A DNA stretch of 38,249 nucleotides, taken from NCBI GenBank assembly GCA_002373325.1, contig DFKI01000091.1, forward strand, positions 1-38,249. The letters are read 5' to 3'. The stretch is from Treponema sp. UBA3649 (GTDB taxonomy: Bacteria > Spirochaetota > Spirochaetia > Treponematales > Treponemataceae). Each line of letters opens with the position of its first letter. Within the stretch, counting starts at the first letter, position 1. This document shows positions 16,376 to 25,559 of this stretch, one piece after another. The translations under genes and the position numbers were made by a program. Under the pieces are notes generated by a model that was not told where the DNA came from, made no database searches, and worked only from the letters and a program-made list of their open reading frames with translations.

Positions 16376-17336
16376 GTGCGCTCCTTACCTTCACGTCGGC
16401 GGCAATGTATGAGTTTGCGTGACCAGTGTTGCGGTACTCAAAAAGCTCGTCCATCGCAATCTCACCGATTTTCCCGGGATCCACATAAACAAGCTCGTCA
16501 ATGAGTCCCTTCTCGAAATACACGTCTATGGTGCTGTTTGTTCCGAACCCAAGGATGTGCGCCCGGTTGTCCTTGTTGTCGTAAAGAGCGTCCTGCACGG
16601 TGCTTATGGTATCCTCCTCGGTGAGGCACACGTAAAGGATGTCCCCCGTTGTCTCCGAAAGATTACGGGCCACATTGACGCGTCCTGAATCCACGCTGGC
16701 ATAGTTGAGGTTCTGTCTGAGGGAAAGTGAGTCGTGAATTCCGTTCATAAGAGTACTGTAATTCCGGTTCATGGCTCCCGACGGCGTGACTATGTAAATC
16801 GTAGTGGACGGATTTGAAAGGGAGAGTATGCGGGAAGCGATTTTTTTTCCGAGCTCAGAATAATTCGTCCCGATGAAACATGCCTGGGGAACATTCTGAG
16901 AATAGAAGCCGACCGAAATCAGTGGAATCGGGGTTCCGTCGCTTCTTATGGGGGTTCCGAGCTCCTCCACGTCAGGATCAATGAAAGCGATGATTCCGTC
17001 CACGTTCACGCACGAGGCATAATTCAGCATCTTCTCAAGGGAGATATCCTCAGCCTCAAGACCCGGAACATAGCACTCCACCACGGCCCGGTATTTTTCC
17101 GACGCACCGCTTGCCCCCTCATAAACCTGTTTTATAAACGCCGCGTTCTCCGCACGTCCCAAAACAAGCACATGGTAATTCCGGTCCTCCCCCTTCGCGC
17201 TGTGAGTCACGCTGTAATCGGAAGTGCCGACCGAAGAGTTACGCATCATGTCTATCGTGAAAAAAACAAGGGACACGCCCAGAGCAAGACAAAGCGAAAC
17301 GAAGACCGTCTCAAGGATTCTTTTTCTTTTAGCCAC
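16359..17336 (-). CDS. Membrane-anchored periplasmic binding protein, kinase co-sensor
   Basis: The 325-residue protein has one N-terminal membrane segment (VFVSLCLALGVSLVFFTI) with no lipobox or cleavage site, then a periplasmic-binding fold: VDGIIAFIDPD, IPLISVGFYSQN, FIGTNYSELGKKIASRIL, and HILGFGTNSTIDVYFEKG. It resembles anchored sugar sensors of the XylFII kind, which bind sugar and then touch a LytS/YesM kinase. The GTG at 17336 is chosen because GGAG lies 9 nt upstream; it overlaps the preceding gene by 8 bp and the kinase by 17 bp. Confidence 0.88.
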   Translation of the reverse strand: MAKRKRILETVFVSLCLALGVSLVFFTIDMMRNSSVGTSDYSVTHSAKGEDRNYHVLVLGRAENAAFIKQVYEGASGASEKYRAVVECYVPGLEAEDISLEKMLNYASCVNVDGIIAFIDPDVEELGTPIRSDGTPIPLISVGFYSQNVPQACFIGTNYSELGKKIASRILSLSNPSTTIYIVTPSGAMNRNYSTLMNGIHDSLSLRQNLNYASVDSGRVNVARNLSETTGDILYVCLTEEDTISTVQDALYDNKDNRAHILGFGTNSTIDVYFEKGLIDELVYVDPGKIGEIAMDELFEYRNTGHANSYIAADVKVRSAHAGKN

Positions 17337-17859
17337 GCCGAATTTCTCCTTCCTTAAACCTTACATTCAAAAAGATTCCGTCAATCACATCAATGCAGAA
17401 AATAAAAGAAAGCATTCCGTGCAGGATTGCAAACTTCGCGCTGATTTCCTTGCCCCTTAATTTCGCTCCCATGAAAAGACTCACCAGAAGCCCCGTGAAA
17501 AAAATGCTACAGCAGTCAGCAATAAAACAAATTATCGTGATGATAAATCCGAGCGGCAGAGTAAAAAGCAGAAATCCCACGATGAAAATGTATATGTATG
17601 CGGGAATCTGAATAAGCTTCACGTTGATGATGCGTCGGAGAAGATAAGAGTTGTCCTTTTCCGAAAAAAGTTTTTTCCCCGTCCAGATAATGCAGTTCAC
17701 AAGAAAAAGAAATTCCACCGCGTTCAGTGTGATAAAAAGGATGACCAAAGCCATGCCGGCAGATTTCGGCAGTTTCGACAGATATCCTGATTCAAAGATT
17801 GCGCTGATGTCAAACGCCTCAAGATAGGGAAACAGAATCAGGGGAATAAATTTTCTCAT
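17329..17859 (-). CDS. Hypothetical membrane protein, first gene of the sensor operon
   Basis: The product of 176 residues has about four hydrophobic segments, for example MALVILFITLNAVEFLFLV, IQIPAYIYIFIVGFLLFTL and IITIICFIADCCSIFFTGLL. I do not recognise a family. The ATG at 17859 is preferred since GGAG lies 8 nt before it; a TTG at 17865 is too close. Its end overlaps the anchored sensor gene by 8 bp, so it belongs to the same operon and may assist the sensor complex. Confidence 0.72.
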   Translation of the reverse strand: MRKFIPLILFPYLEAFDISAIFESGYLSKLPKSAGMALVILFITLNAVEFLFLVNCIIWTGKKLFSEKDNSYLLRRIINVKLIQIPAYIYIFIVGFLLFTLPLGFIITIICFIADCCSIFFTGLLVSLFMGAKLRGKEISAKFAILHGMLSFIFCIDVIDGIFLNVRFKEGEIRRG

Positions 17860-17938
17860 AATCAATACTCCGGGAAGATGGTTTCGGCAACCTCGAAAAA
17901 CTATTAATTAAGGTTCCCTTCCATAAGATTCGTTTATA

Positions 17939-17947
17939 TGATATAAT
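17939..17947 (+). promoter_or_regulatory. Extended -10 promoter of thrC
   Basis: TGATATAAT is a perfect extended -10. The -35 position holds a weak TTCCAT (17919-17924). The leader would be about 45 nt, with GGGAG before the ATG at 18001. Confidence 0.7.
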
Positions 17948-18000
17948 ATTTCGCAAATAATGGGAACTATGAAAATGGGAAAATATGGGAGACAAAGACC

Positions 18001-19329
18001 ATGAAATTTGTAAGCACGAGAGACAATAAAAATATAGTCACATTCAAGGAAGCCATCCTCAACTGTATGCCGAGCGACGGAGGACTTTACGTTCCATGCG
18101 ACGGTGAGGATTTGCGCAACTGGATTTTATATGCCGATGAGAACACTTCATTCGCGAACCTTGCGGGTACCCTGACTTCAGGACTCATCAACCGTGAGTT
18201 CAGTCCGCTGATTTGTGAGGCCATCGCGACAAGGGCATTCACCTTCGAGCCCAAGGTAAAAAAGCTGGACGAGAATCTTTTTCTTCTGGAGCTCTACCAC
18301 GGACCGACCGGCACATTCAAGGATTTCGGAACGTCCTATCTTGCCTCTGCACTGGAGACAATCCTTCAGTACACGGAGGAAAAATCCATACTTCTTGACG
18401 CGACGACGGGAGAACTCGGTGCTTGTATGGCGGCTGCACTCCGCGGAAAGACAAGGGTAAAATCTGTCCTGCTCTATCCCAAGGGAAAAATCAGGGGGAT
18501 TGAGGAAAGTGATTTGGTCTGGAACGGCGGAAACATCTATCCCATCGAGGTGGACGGAACCGAAGCTGACTGTCACAACATGGTGCGGAAATTTTTCCAG
18601 GACAGGGAGCTCGTAAAAAAATATCACCTTACGCTCGGAAACACAGCGAACATTGGTCGTCTTCTGCCCCAGGCTTTTTTCTACACCTTCGCCTTCACGC
18701 GCATCAAAAACCAGGTGTCCGGCGGAATCTACTACACGATGAGCACAGGAAACTACGGCAACCTGATTTCGGGTCTCTACGGATGGCAGCTCGCCCTTCC
18801 CGTAAACGGATTCATCATGCCCACGACCAACAATCTGAAACTGGACGCAAGAGGAAACGTGCAGGTTTTGGACAGCTTCGTACCTCTTGAAAAAAGGACT
18901 CCTGCTGACCCCGCCGATCCATCAAATCTTGAGCGCCTGGAGCATATCTTCAAGGAAAACTCGCTCATGCTCGGAAGCTTCGTCTACCCAGCGGATGTAA
19001 CGGCCAAGGACACGGAGGATGCCTGCAAGGAACTCTTTGTGAAATACGGAGTCTATGCAGATGAGGAGACCAGTGCGGCTTATGCTGCTGCGAAAATCAG
19101 AAAGGACATAAGCGATGATGAGGACAACGCCATCGTGATAATCGCACGAGAGGCCCCGGAACTTGACGAGATGTTCTTAAGGCACAACCTCGGGGAATCA
19201 CCTGCAAAATCAGAGACCGTCACCCGGAGCATGAAGTCCGTCAAAATCGACAGACCGGCAATCTCCCCGGATGACACATCTCACATCACTTCCGTTCTGA
19301 ACTCCCTAAACCTCCGAAGGATGTTTTAA
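18001..19329 (+). CDS. thrC: Threonine synthase
   Basis: The 442-residue protein begins MKFVSTRDNK and has the PLP-lysine motif LYHGPTGTFKDFG (Lys107), typical of threonine synthase, followed by LDATTGELGACMAAAL and NTANIGRLLPQ. It converts O-phospho-L-homoserine to threonine. Length is near the usual 440-470. It is alone on this strand with its own promoter. Its stop overlaps the stop of the convergent GH13 gene by 4 bp, where a 14-bp duplication is present. Confidence 0.95.
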   Translation: MKFVSTRDNKNIVTFKEAILNCMPSDGGLYVPCDGEDLRNWILYADENTSFANLAGTLTSGLINREFSPLICEAIATRAFTFEPKVKKLDENLFLLELYHGPTGTFKDFGTSYLASALETILQYTEEKSILLDATTGELGACMAAALRGKTRVKSVLLYPKGKIRGIEESDLVWNGGNIYPIEVDGTEADCHNMVRKFFQDRELVKKYHLTLGNTANIGRLLPQAFFYTFAFTRIKNQVSGGIYYTMSTGNYGNLISGLYGWQLALPVNGFIMPTTNNLKLDARGNVQVLDSFVPLEKRTPADPADPSNLERLEHIFKENSLMLGSFVYPADVTAKDTEDACKELFVKYGVYADEETSAAYAAAKIRKDISDDEDNAIVIIAREAPELDEMFLRHNLGESPAKSETVTRSMKSVKIDRPAISPDDTSHITSVLNSLNLRRMF

Positions 19330-19341
19330 CCTCCGAAGGAT
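19309..19341. repeat. 14-bp tandem duplication at the convergent thrC/GH13 ends
   Basis: AACCTCCGAAGGAT occurs at 19309-19322 and again at 19328-19341. Each copy contributes to the C-terminus of one gene, thrC on plus and the GH13 gene on minus. The second copy is followed by six T on the plus strand. Confidence 0.85.
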
Positions 19342-22300
19342 TTTTTAGGATCCGTCTTTTTTGCAGAAGTCTTCGCGGATGATTTTTTCTTCTCGCCCAA
19401 AATCACATTGCCCTTGCTTGAAGTCTTTTTCTCAGGCCTGAGCACTGCGATGAATTTCTCGCACTGATATTCGGAAACATCCTTTGCGGCGGAAAGGGTC
19501 CTGTACAGTCTGTGAATCTGCTCGCGTAGAATCCTCGGGCTGTACATGGTCACTCCGGCAAGAGCGAACCACATGGTTGACTCAATCTTCTCCTTGTTGA
19601 ACCACTTGATTCCGTTGAACTCATTCACACCGGCAAGGAAGACGGAGTTCGGTCCCTCAAGAAGCAACCGCGCGGTATCATAAGATGATTTTGCAAAACT
19701 TGAAGAGCCGAAATTCATGTCGCGGATTCTCATCGTAATGAAGAGCTTCCTGAACGTCTCGCGAAGATTCTCATCCTGGACACCGGAGTTGACAAGGAAC
19801 TCGCTCAGCTTTCTGTCGTATCCCCATTTCAGGCAGTTTTCCCTTCCCGCACTTGAGACCATGGCAAAGGCACAAAGCACGTCCGTCGCATATTTGTAGC
19901 AGAAGAATCCCTCGTAGATGATGTTGTCCGCGGATGCCTTGAAAGAAGAGCTCGTAATCTTGTAGCGGGAACCAACGGAAAGCTCCTTGGAAATGTCAAG
20001 TCCCTGAGAGTTCGCCATGACCGACGCAAGATACTCAATCTCCTTGCAGAAAGACTTGAATCTCTGGGAAGGAGTCGCGCTCACGTTTTTACGGCTCACC
20101 CTGCCTTCTTTCTGGGTTTCCTTCGCCTTTACCTTTGGCTTTGTTTTTGAGTCATCCTTCGTCTCTCCAGAGTCAGCCTCACCTTTCAGAAGTTCCATCT
20201 CGTCGCTTGCAAATTTCGCCTCCATCTTGTAGTACTCAAGGGCACTCTCCTCAACGGACGCAAAAATGTCGGCAAGTTTCGGAACCTCAATCTTTTCTGC
20301 CTTAAGGACAGCAAGCGGTGTCAGAAGATTTTTCAAAGTCTTGAAAAGCTCGGGAGTCGCAAATTTCTCAAGCGCGGCATAAAGCTCCTTGTAGCGGTAC
20401 TCCTGCCATGCCACATCCAGATCGCTCACACCGGAACCGTTCAAAAGCTCGTTCAGTTTCGCGTACTTTCCCTCAGCAGTGTCCACCACCTGCCGCACGT
20501 CCATGTATACCTGATACTCGAATCCGTTGAGGGCGACGAACATTCCGCTGTTGATTATGTCATCGCTCCGTCTCACATACCAGAGTCCCGTCCTGTGCTC
20601 GCGGAAAATCATGAAATGGTCGCTTCCGGGAGTGAGTCCAAGTCCCTCGGCGAGAGAGCGCGTGACCATCTGCTTGTCGTCCTCTCCGCTTCCCGTCTTG
20701 ATTGCGAACTCACACGACTGCTTTATCCATCCGGCGGCCCTGTCATACTTGTTGTTATAGAAGACAATCGTCCTCTCGCTTCCCGCGCCGTTTGAATACG
20801 CGAAGACATTCTCGTTCACAACGCCGTCGTTCCACACGTCATAGAAAAGGAAGTTCTCCACGCCCGAGAAAAGATAGCGTTTGTGGGCAAGCGGGAAAAT
20901 GTCATGGTTGTGGCGGTTCACAAGTTCCTCGTCAGGAGTCTCGTCGCGGTATGCCCTCGTGTACTCCATTCCGTACTTTTCCTCGAATCCCTCTATCTGG
21001 CCGTGACCGAACATGGGAAGACCGGGCATGGTAATCATCAGCGTGCAGACACCGAAATATTTGTCCCCCTTTCCGAACTGAGCTACGGCGGTCTCCTCGT
21101 CGGGATTGTTCATGAAGTTCACGAATCGCTTCAAAACCTGCGGGTCAAACTTGATTGTGTTCTTAACTGTGTCGCGGTACTTCTGGTTCTCTTCCTTCTT
21201 GAGCATGTTCATAAATGCGGAGTTGTAGACGCGGTGCATTCCGAGAGTGCGGGTAAAATATCCCTCCATCATCCAGAAAGCCTCGGCAAGCAAAAGTGTG
21301 TCGGGCATCTCCTGGGCACAACGGTCCACCACTTCCCTCCAGAACTCATTGGGCAATGCGGCCTCAAACTGCTCGGTGGTAAGGGCGTACTGGCTTCTTG
21401 TTGCAATGTCTCCACCATGACCCGGCTCCGGGTACCACAGTCTCCGGATGTGTTTTTTCGCAAGGACCATCGCTGCGTCAAAACGGATGATCGGGAAATT
21501 CGCGGCCACCTTCATAATCTGTCCGATAACGGCCTCCCTCGCCGTGGGATTCAGAAAGTCAATCTGCGCGGTGTCGTTCCAGGGCATTCCCGTTCCGTCG
21601 TTTCCGTGGTAGATATAGGTCACGTCCCCGGTCTGATTGTCCACACGCTTGAAGCAGACCGCACAGTCGCTCTTCGAGTAATAGTGGTCCTCAAGATAAA
21701 GGGATACGCGTCCGTCCTGACTCAGGTTCTCACCGTTGAAGCTGTACTGCGGGAAAGGACAGTCCTTCGTGGAGATAAAATAATCGGGATGCTCCACCAC
21801 CCACCTTCCGTCCATTCCGGTGTGATTCGGAACCATGTCGGACGCAAGACGGATTCCGCGGGCCCAGCACCTTCTCCTCAAATTATCCAGCGAGCCCCAT
21901 CCGCCGAGGTTTCCCGCAATCTCGTAGTCCAAGAGCGAATATGCCGAAGCCGCCGCCTCAGGATTTCCGTTAATCTGCTTGATTCTCCTTGACGCATAGC
22001 TTCTTTCCCAAAGACCGATGAGCCAGAGCCCCGTAAATCCCTGGTCACGCAAAAGGTCAAGTTCCTCGTCAGGAATCTGGTCAAGCCGGGTGATTTCCCT
22101 GTTGTATTTTTTTGAGAGCTGGAAGAGCCAGACAAGAACCGTCTTCGCCATGAGGACCACCTTTGGCATCCACTCGCGGTCGGGACTGAATCTCTCGTAC
22201 TCGTTCATCAGGTTCTCGTAGGAGTAAGCGTCCATGCTCACTTCCCCCCCATTTGTCGGGTGCCACGCGGCCTTTTCCTCCTCGCTGATTGTGTCGATTC

Positions 22301-23051
22301 CCTCAAGAAGCCTCTTAAGCCACTCGCCGAGCAAATCTGCCCAGTAGGTGCGGATGTAGTCAAGCTGACCTTTAAGCGACGTGGGAGAGACCTCCACGGG
22401 TTCCTTGAGCATGTCAATCAAATTGTTGTTTTTCGGACCGAACACCGGCTGCGTCATAAAGAATGCCTTTATCTGGTTCCACGTCTTGATGTAGACCGGA
22501 TTCTGCAAAAGCTTGGAGTCGTCAAAAAGAATCTGGAAGGGATGGAACGCGGGATTCTCGTTCGCAAGGTGAAGCATGATGAGCTCCTCAAGAACCTGCT
22601 CGCGGTTTGACCTCTGCTTTCCGGTTCCAGCGTCAAGGCAGGACTGAATCAGATAATCCTCGTTGGAAAGCTTTTTCTGATACACCGCCGTCGGAGGAAA
22701 CTCGTCCATGAACTGAAGCAAAAGAGCGTCCACCGTGTCCTTCGTAAAATATGTGTCCAAATCCGCAAGAAGATTTTTAAACGCGTCGGGAGCCTTGTCA
22801 CGCCGGTAGAGCATACAGACATAATGGAAGATTTCGTCAATCAGTCCCATCGCATTGAGCGAGCCCGCCGAGACCTGCTTCTCATCCTGCCCTCGGTCCA
22901 CAAAGAGCTGGTTCAGTTTTGTCTGGAACGTCCTTACCGCCTTCAAATCCGCAAAAATCACGTTGCCGCTTGAGCTGTATAGCGACTGGTCGAACTTGCA
23001 CAGGTCCCTCACCGTCCTGCTGATGTGAAATTCATTGTACGAAACTGTCAT
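19326..23051 (-). CDS. Large GH13 alpha-amylase-family protein (1241 residues)
   Basis: The GH13 barrel covers roughly residues 330-760. Region I is DMVPNHTG (405-412), the nucleophile is Asp525 in IRFDAAM, the acid/base is Glu590 in LLLAEAFW, and Asp651 in NNPDEE replaces the usual NHD. About 320 residues precede the barrel and are not recognised. The C-terminal half has a Lys/Glu linker (GEADSGETKDDSKTK) and ends in a Lys/Ser-rich tail. No signal peptide is visible, so the protein is probably cytoplasmic and acts on maltodextrin or glycogen together with MalQ, 11 bp upstream. GGAGG lies 6-7 nt before the ATG. The length is about twice that of ordinary alpha-amylases. Confidence 0.9.
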   Translation of the reverse strand: MTVSYNEFHISRTVRDLCKFDQSLYSSSGNVIFADLKAVRTFQTKLNQLFVDRGQDEKQVSAGSLNAMGLIDEIFHYVCMLYRRDKAPDAFKNLLADLDTYFTKDTVDALLLQFMDEFPPTAVYQKKLSNEDYLIQSCLDAGTGKQRSNREQVLEELIMLHLANENPAFHPFQILFDDSKLLQNPVYIKTWNQIKAFFMTQPVFGPKNNNLIDMLKEPVEVSPTSLKGQLDYIRTYWADLLGEWLKRLLEGIDTISEEEKAAWHPTNGGEVSMDAYSYENLMNEYERFSPDREWMPKVVLMAKTVLVWLFQLSKKYNREITRLDQIPDEELDLLRDQGFTGLWLIGLWERSYASRRIKQINGNPEAAASAYSLLDYEIAGNLGGWGSLDNLRRRCWARGIRLASDMVPNHTGMDGRWVVEHPDYFISTKDCPFPQYSFNGENLSQDGRVSLYLEDHYYSKSDCAVCFKRVDNQTGDVTYIYHGNDGTGMPWNDTAQIDFLNPTAREAVIGQIMKVAANFPIIRFDAAMVLAKKHIRRLWYPEPGHGGDIATRSQYALTTEQFEAALPNEFWREVVDRCAQEMPDTLLLAEAFWMMEGYFTRTLGMHRVYNSAFMNMLKKEENQKYRDTVKNTIKFDPQVLKRFVNFMNNPDEETAVAQFGKGDKYFGVCTLMITMPGLPMFGHGQIEGFEEKYGMEYTRAYRDETPDEELVNRHNHDIFPLAHKRYLFSGVENFLFYDVWNDGVVNENVFAYSNGAGSERTIVFYNNKYDRAAGWIKQSCEFAIKTGSGEDDKQMVTRSLAEGLGLTPGSDHFMIFREHRTGLWYVRRSDDIINSGMFVALNGFEYQVYMDVRQVVDTAEGKYAKLNELLNGSGVSDLDVAWQEYRYKELYAALEKFATPELFKTLKNLLTPLAVLKAEKIEVPKLADIFASVEESALEYYKMEAKFASDEMELLKGEADSGETKDDSKTKPKVKAKETQKEGRVSRKNVSATPSQRFKSFCKEIEYLASVMANSQGLDISKELSVGSRYKITSSSFKASADNIIYEGFFCYKYATDVLCAFAMVSSAGRENCLKWGYDRKLSEFLVNSGVQDENLRETFRKLFITMRIRDMNFGSSSFAKSSYDTARLLLEGPNSVFLAGVNEFNGIKWFNKEKIESTMWFALAGVTMYSPRILREQIHRLYRTLSAAKDVSEYQCEKFIAVLRPEKKTSSKGNVILGEKKKSSAKTSAKKTDPKKSFGG

Positions 23052-23062
23052 CTATTCCTCCA

Positions 23063-25174
23063 TTAATTCCCGGATTGCACTCCGCAGGAATCGTGTGTTA
23101 TTACAATCTTTTTTATCTTGTCCGTCAGAGCCTCATTTGAAATCAGGCTGTCCAAATCCACGGGCATACGCAGCGTCCAGTTTTTATCGCTCACGGTTCC
23201 CGGCACGTTGATTCTCTCATCCTCCGCGTTCTCCGCCCAGCATTTTTCTTCCATATATAAGTAATCCTGCAGGGGATTCACGTACCAGGCCGAGGAGCAA
23301 AGGGCACAGTTCTCAAGGACAAATCGGGCCACGTCGGGACTGAACGGTGAGTTTCCGTCAATGGCATTTTCCCCATCCACGCTGATTTGTCTCTTATCCC
23401 GGATTTTTTTCGCCGCATCCAAAAATGCCCACACGGAGGATTTCTCATCCTGCCACCACTGCCTGATTGTGGAGCTGTCATGCACCGACGTTGTGCACAC
23501 GCTCAAAGGCGGATAAGTGTCCAGCATTTCGTAAGGAGCTCCCTCCTCCTTCCAAAAACGGGTCCAGCGCACGACACGAAGGGACGCGACGTTGAGCTCA
23601 GGAAGAACCTCCTTCACGGCGGGCAGATCGGCTCCAAGGTCCTCGGCACAGGGCTGCATGTCGGTCGCCTCCACGATGGGTCCGAGCACCTCGTTCGCGT
23701 GGGATTTCCAAAGCTCGTTCTTCTGATCGAAAAGCTCAGCGAACTCTTTTTCAAGAAGGGACTTCTCCTCTCCGCTCAGGGATTTCCATGCGCTAGTCAC
23801 TGTGTAGGACCAGACGGGAACGAAGCAGTCCTTCTCAATCTCAATCAGAGTGCGGTCAAGCCATTTTTTTGCAAGGGCATCCCTTATCCTGCGGTTCAAG
23901 TCAGCGTTGTCGGAAAAATCAGTCCTGAAAATATCACCGTCGGATTTTACAGAATCCTTGAATGTCCAGAGTTCCTCGTCCTCAATCCTGTCCGCTATTT
24001 TCTCAAGGACCTCATGCGCGCTTTCAACGCTGCCCGTCAAATCCGAGACAATTGACGTGGGAATGTGGGGCCGGGAGAGCCACTTGATTCTTTCCGCGCT
24101 GAACCCCATCTTCTCAAGCACGCGACGCTCGGTATAGGCATAGGGTGACTCGTGACCCAAAAACGCCGTGGTCTCCGAGTTATTGTAGGTCCACAGACGG
24201 AAAAATCCAAGCACGTGGTCAAGCCGGAAAGCGGAATAAAATCTGGAGGCTGTGAGAAGCCTTCTCTTCCACCATGCGAAATCATCCTCGGCAATGCGGT
24301 CCCAGTCGTAAACCGGAAAGCCCCATCTCTGCCCGGTGGGATTGTCAAAATCAGGAGGAGAGCCAGCCCGCAGATTCTGGTCGAAAAAATCAGGCCATGC
24401 CCAGCACTCCACGCTGTCCTCGCTCATCAAAATGGGAATGTCGCCCTTGAGGATTATGCCCTTTTCCCTCACGTAATCAGCCGCGTCCTTGAACTGCTGG
24501 AAAGCCCTCATCTGGCACCAAACGTAAAAGTTCAGGCTCCCACGCAAGGCACGGTTGCTCCACCGAAGCTCAATCTGCCGTCTTGTCATGTGCCTCTGCA
24601 TCTCGTCCCATTCTTTCCATGAGGCCTGTGAGTAAACGTCCTTGAAATCCTTGAAAACCGCGTAGGGAACCACCCAGGGATTCTCGGAGACGAACTCGCT
24701 CATCTCAAAATCAAAGTGCTTCAAGTACGCAAGCCCGGGAGGAAGTTCCTGTGGATTCGCCCCGCCCTTTTTCGCCTTCGCAAGGAGCCTTTTTTCAATG
24801 TGGGCATAGAGCAGATGCAGGAGGTTGATTTTTCCCTCGCACACTTTTTTGTAATCAAATCTTCTATTATATACGCATTCTTTTTTGAAAGCCTTGTATG
24901 CCGCGGAGAATGCACGGTTGGATGATTTCGCGTCGGCAAATTCGGGAAGGGACTCAATGCGTATGTACATGGGATGCAACGCGTTCGCCGAAAGACATGA
25001 ATACGGGGAGGACTGTGTTCCGGTGTCGTTTACAGGCAAAAGCTGAATGACAGACAGACCGCACTTCCCGCAAAAGTCAGCGAATGATTTGAGAGCGACA
25101 AAATCTCCTGATGCCGGACAGTCTTTCGTATAGATGGCTGAAAGCGGCACGACCACACCGGTTTTTCTTTCCAT
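23063..25174 (-). CDS. malQ: 4-alpha-glucanotransferase (amylomaltase, GH77)
   Basis: This 703-residue protein shows GH77 hallmarks: LLPVNDTGTQSSPYS (46-59), YSCLSANALHP, nucleophile Asp319 in FRLDHVLGFFRLW, the acid/base region CAEDLGADLPAVKEV and VHDSSTIRQWW. It moves glucan segments between maltodextrins, giving glucose and longer chains for the GH13 enzyme in the same operon. It is longer than the bacterial MalQ minimum (about 500) because of insertions. The ATG at 25174 starts MERKTGVVVPLS, the expected family beginning, although no Shine-Dalgarno exists; the -10 box lies 7 nt upstream. Confidence 0.95.
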   Translation of the reverse strand: MERKTGVVVPLSAIYTKDCPASGDFVALKSFADFCGKCGLSVIQLLPVNDTGTQSSPYSCLSANALHPMYIRIESLPEFADAKSSNRAFSAAYKAFKKECVYNRRFDYKKVCEGKINLLHLLYAHIEKRLLAKAKKGGANPQELPPGLAYLKHFDFEMSEFVSENPWVVPYAVFKDFKDVYSQASWKEWDEMQRHMTRRQIELRWSNRALRGSLNFYVWCQMRAFQQFKDAADYVREKGIILKGDIPILMSEDSVECWAWPDFFDQNLRAGSPPDFDNPTGQRWGFPVYDWDRIAEDDFAWWKRRLLTASRFYSAFRLDHVLGFFRLWTYNNSETTAFLGHESPYAYTERRVLEKMGFSAERIKWLSRPHIPTSIVSDLTGSVESAHEVLEKIADRIEDEELWTFKDSVKSDGDIFRTDFSDNADLNRRIRDALAKKWLDRTLIEIEKDCFVPVWSYTVTSAWKSLSGEEKSLLEKEFAELFDQKNELWKSHANEVLGPIVEATDMQPCAEDLGADLPAVKEVLPELNVASLRVVRWTRFWKEEGAPYEMLDTYPPLSVCTTSVHDSSTIRQWWQDEKSSVWAFLDAAKKIRDKRQISVDGENAIDGNSPFSPDVARFVLENCALCSSAWYVNPLQDYLYMEEKCWAENAEDERINVPGTVSDKNWTLRMPVDLDSLISNEALTDKIKKIVITHDSCGVQSGN

Positions 25175-25181
25175 TATCTAA

Positions 25182-25190
25182 ATTATACCA
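25182..25190 (-). promoter_or_regulatory. Extended -10 promoter of malQ, leaderless
   Basis: The minus strand reads TGGTATAAT, a perfect extended -10. Seven bases (25175-25181) separate it from the malQ ATG, which predicts transcription from the A of the start codon. No clear -35 was seen. Confidence 0.7.
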
Positions 25191-25280
25191 TAGATTTTTC
25201 CAAATGGAAGAGTTTTTTTACAAAAAAATCAGTTTTTTTGAATATTTAAGGAGATTTTAACAATTCTTATCCACCAAGAG

Positions 25281-25303
25281 ATTGCCGTATCAAGTACGGC
25301 AAT
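25281..25303. repeat. Perfect 9-bp inverted repeat, possible dispersed palindrome
   Basis: ATTGCCGTA, loop TCAAG, TACGGCAAT. With its flank it reads TGTCATTGCCGTA...TACGGCAATC on the minus strand, like the small GTCATTCC..GGAATC palindromes dispersed in many bacterial genomes. It sits directly at the broken end of the AAA ATPase gene fragment. Confidence 0.55.
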
Positions 25304-25309
25304 GACATT

Positions 25310-25486
25310 TTACCGAATGATATGATTGTCACGTACCCCGCATTGAACAAGGTGATTGTAAAAAAGCTCGTTCAACAGATAAGACTTCCCGGAGCGTCTC
25401 ATTCCTGTAATGATTTTGACAAGTCCATTTTTCTTTTTACGAATCAAATCTGCCAAATACGAGCTTCGTTTTATCGACATTTCCAT
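25310..25486 (-). pseudogene. Truncated AAA (AAA_14-like) ATPase gene, N-terminal 58 codons only
   Basis: The fragment reads MEMSIKRSSYLADLIRKKKN, then GLVKIITGMRRSGKSYLLNE with Walker A GMRRSGKS, and stops after DNHIIR. Intact relatives of the AAA_14 family run to about 400 residues, so more than 80 percent is missing. The break coincides with a palindromic repeat. A TATAAT lies 7 nt before the ATG, so a short leaderless transcript could still be made. Most likely it is a decayed gene next to an accessory locus. Confidence 0.7.
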
Positions 25487-25559
25487 AACTCAGATTATAC
25501 CGAAAAAAATGCGTATTTACGCAAGTATTCGGCGTGGGATTTTTCCGCATTTTCCACTT

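Noticed and set aside
20883..21992. 369-codon open frame on the plus strand within the GH13 gene
   Set aside because: It is antisense to a clearly real enzyme, has no ribosome binding site and no recognisable domain; such long mirror frames are common here.
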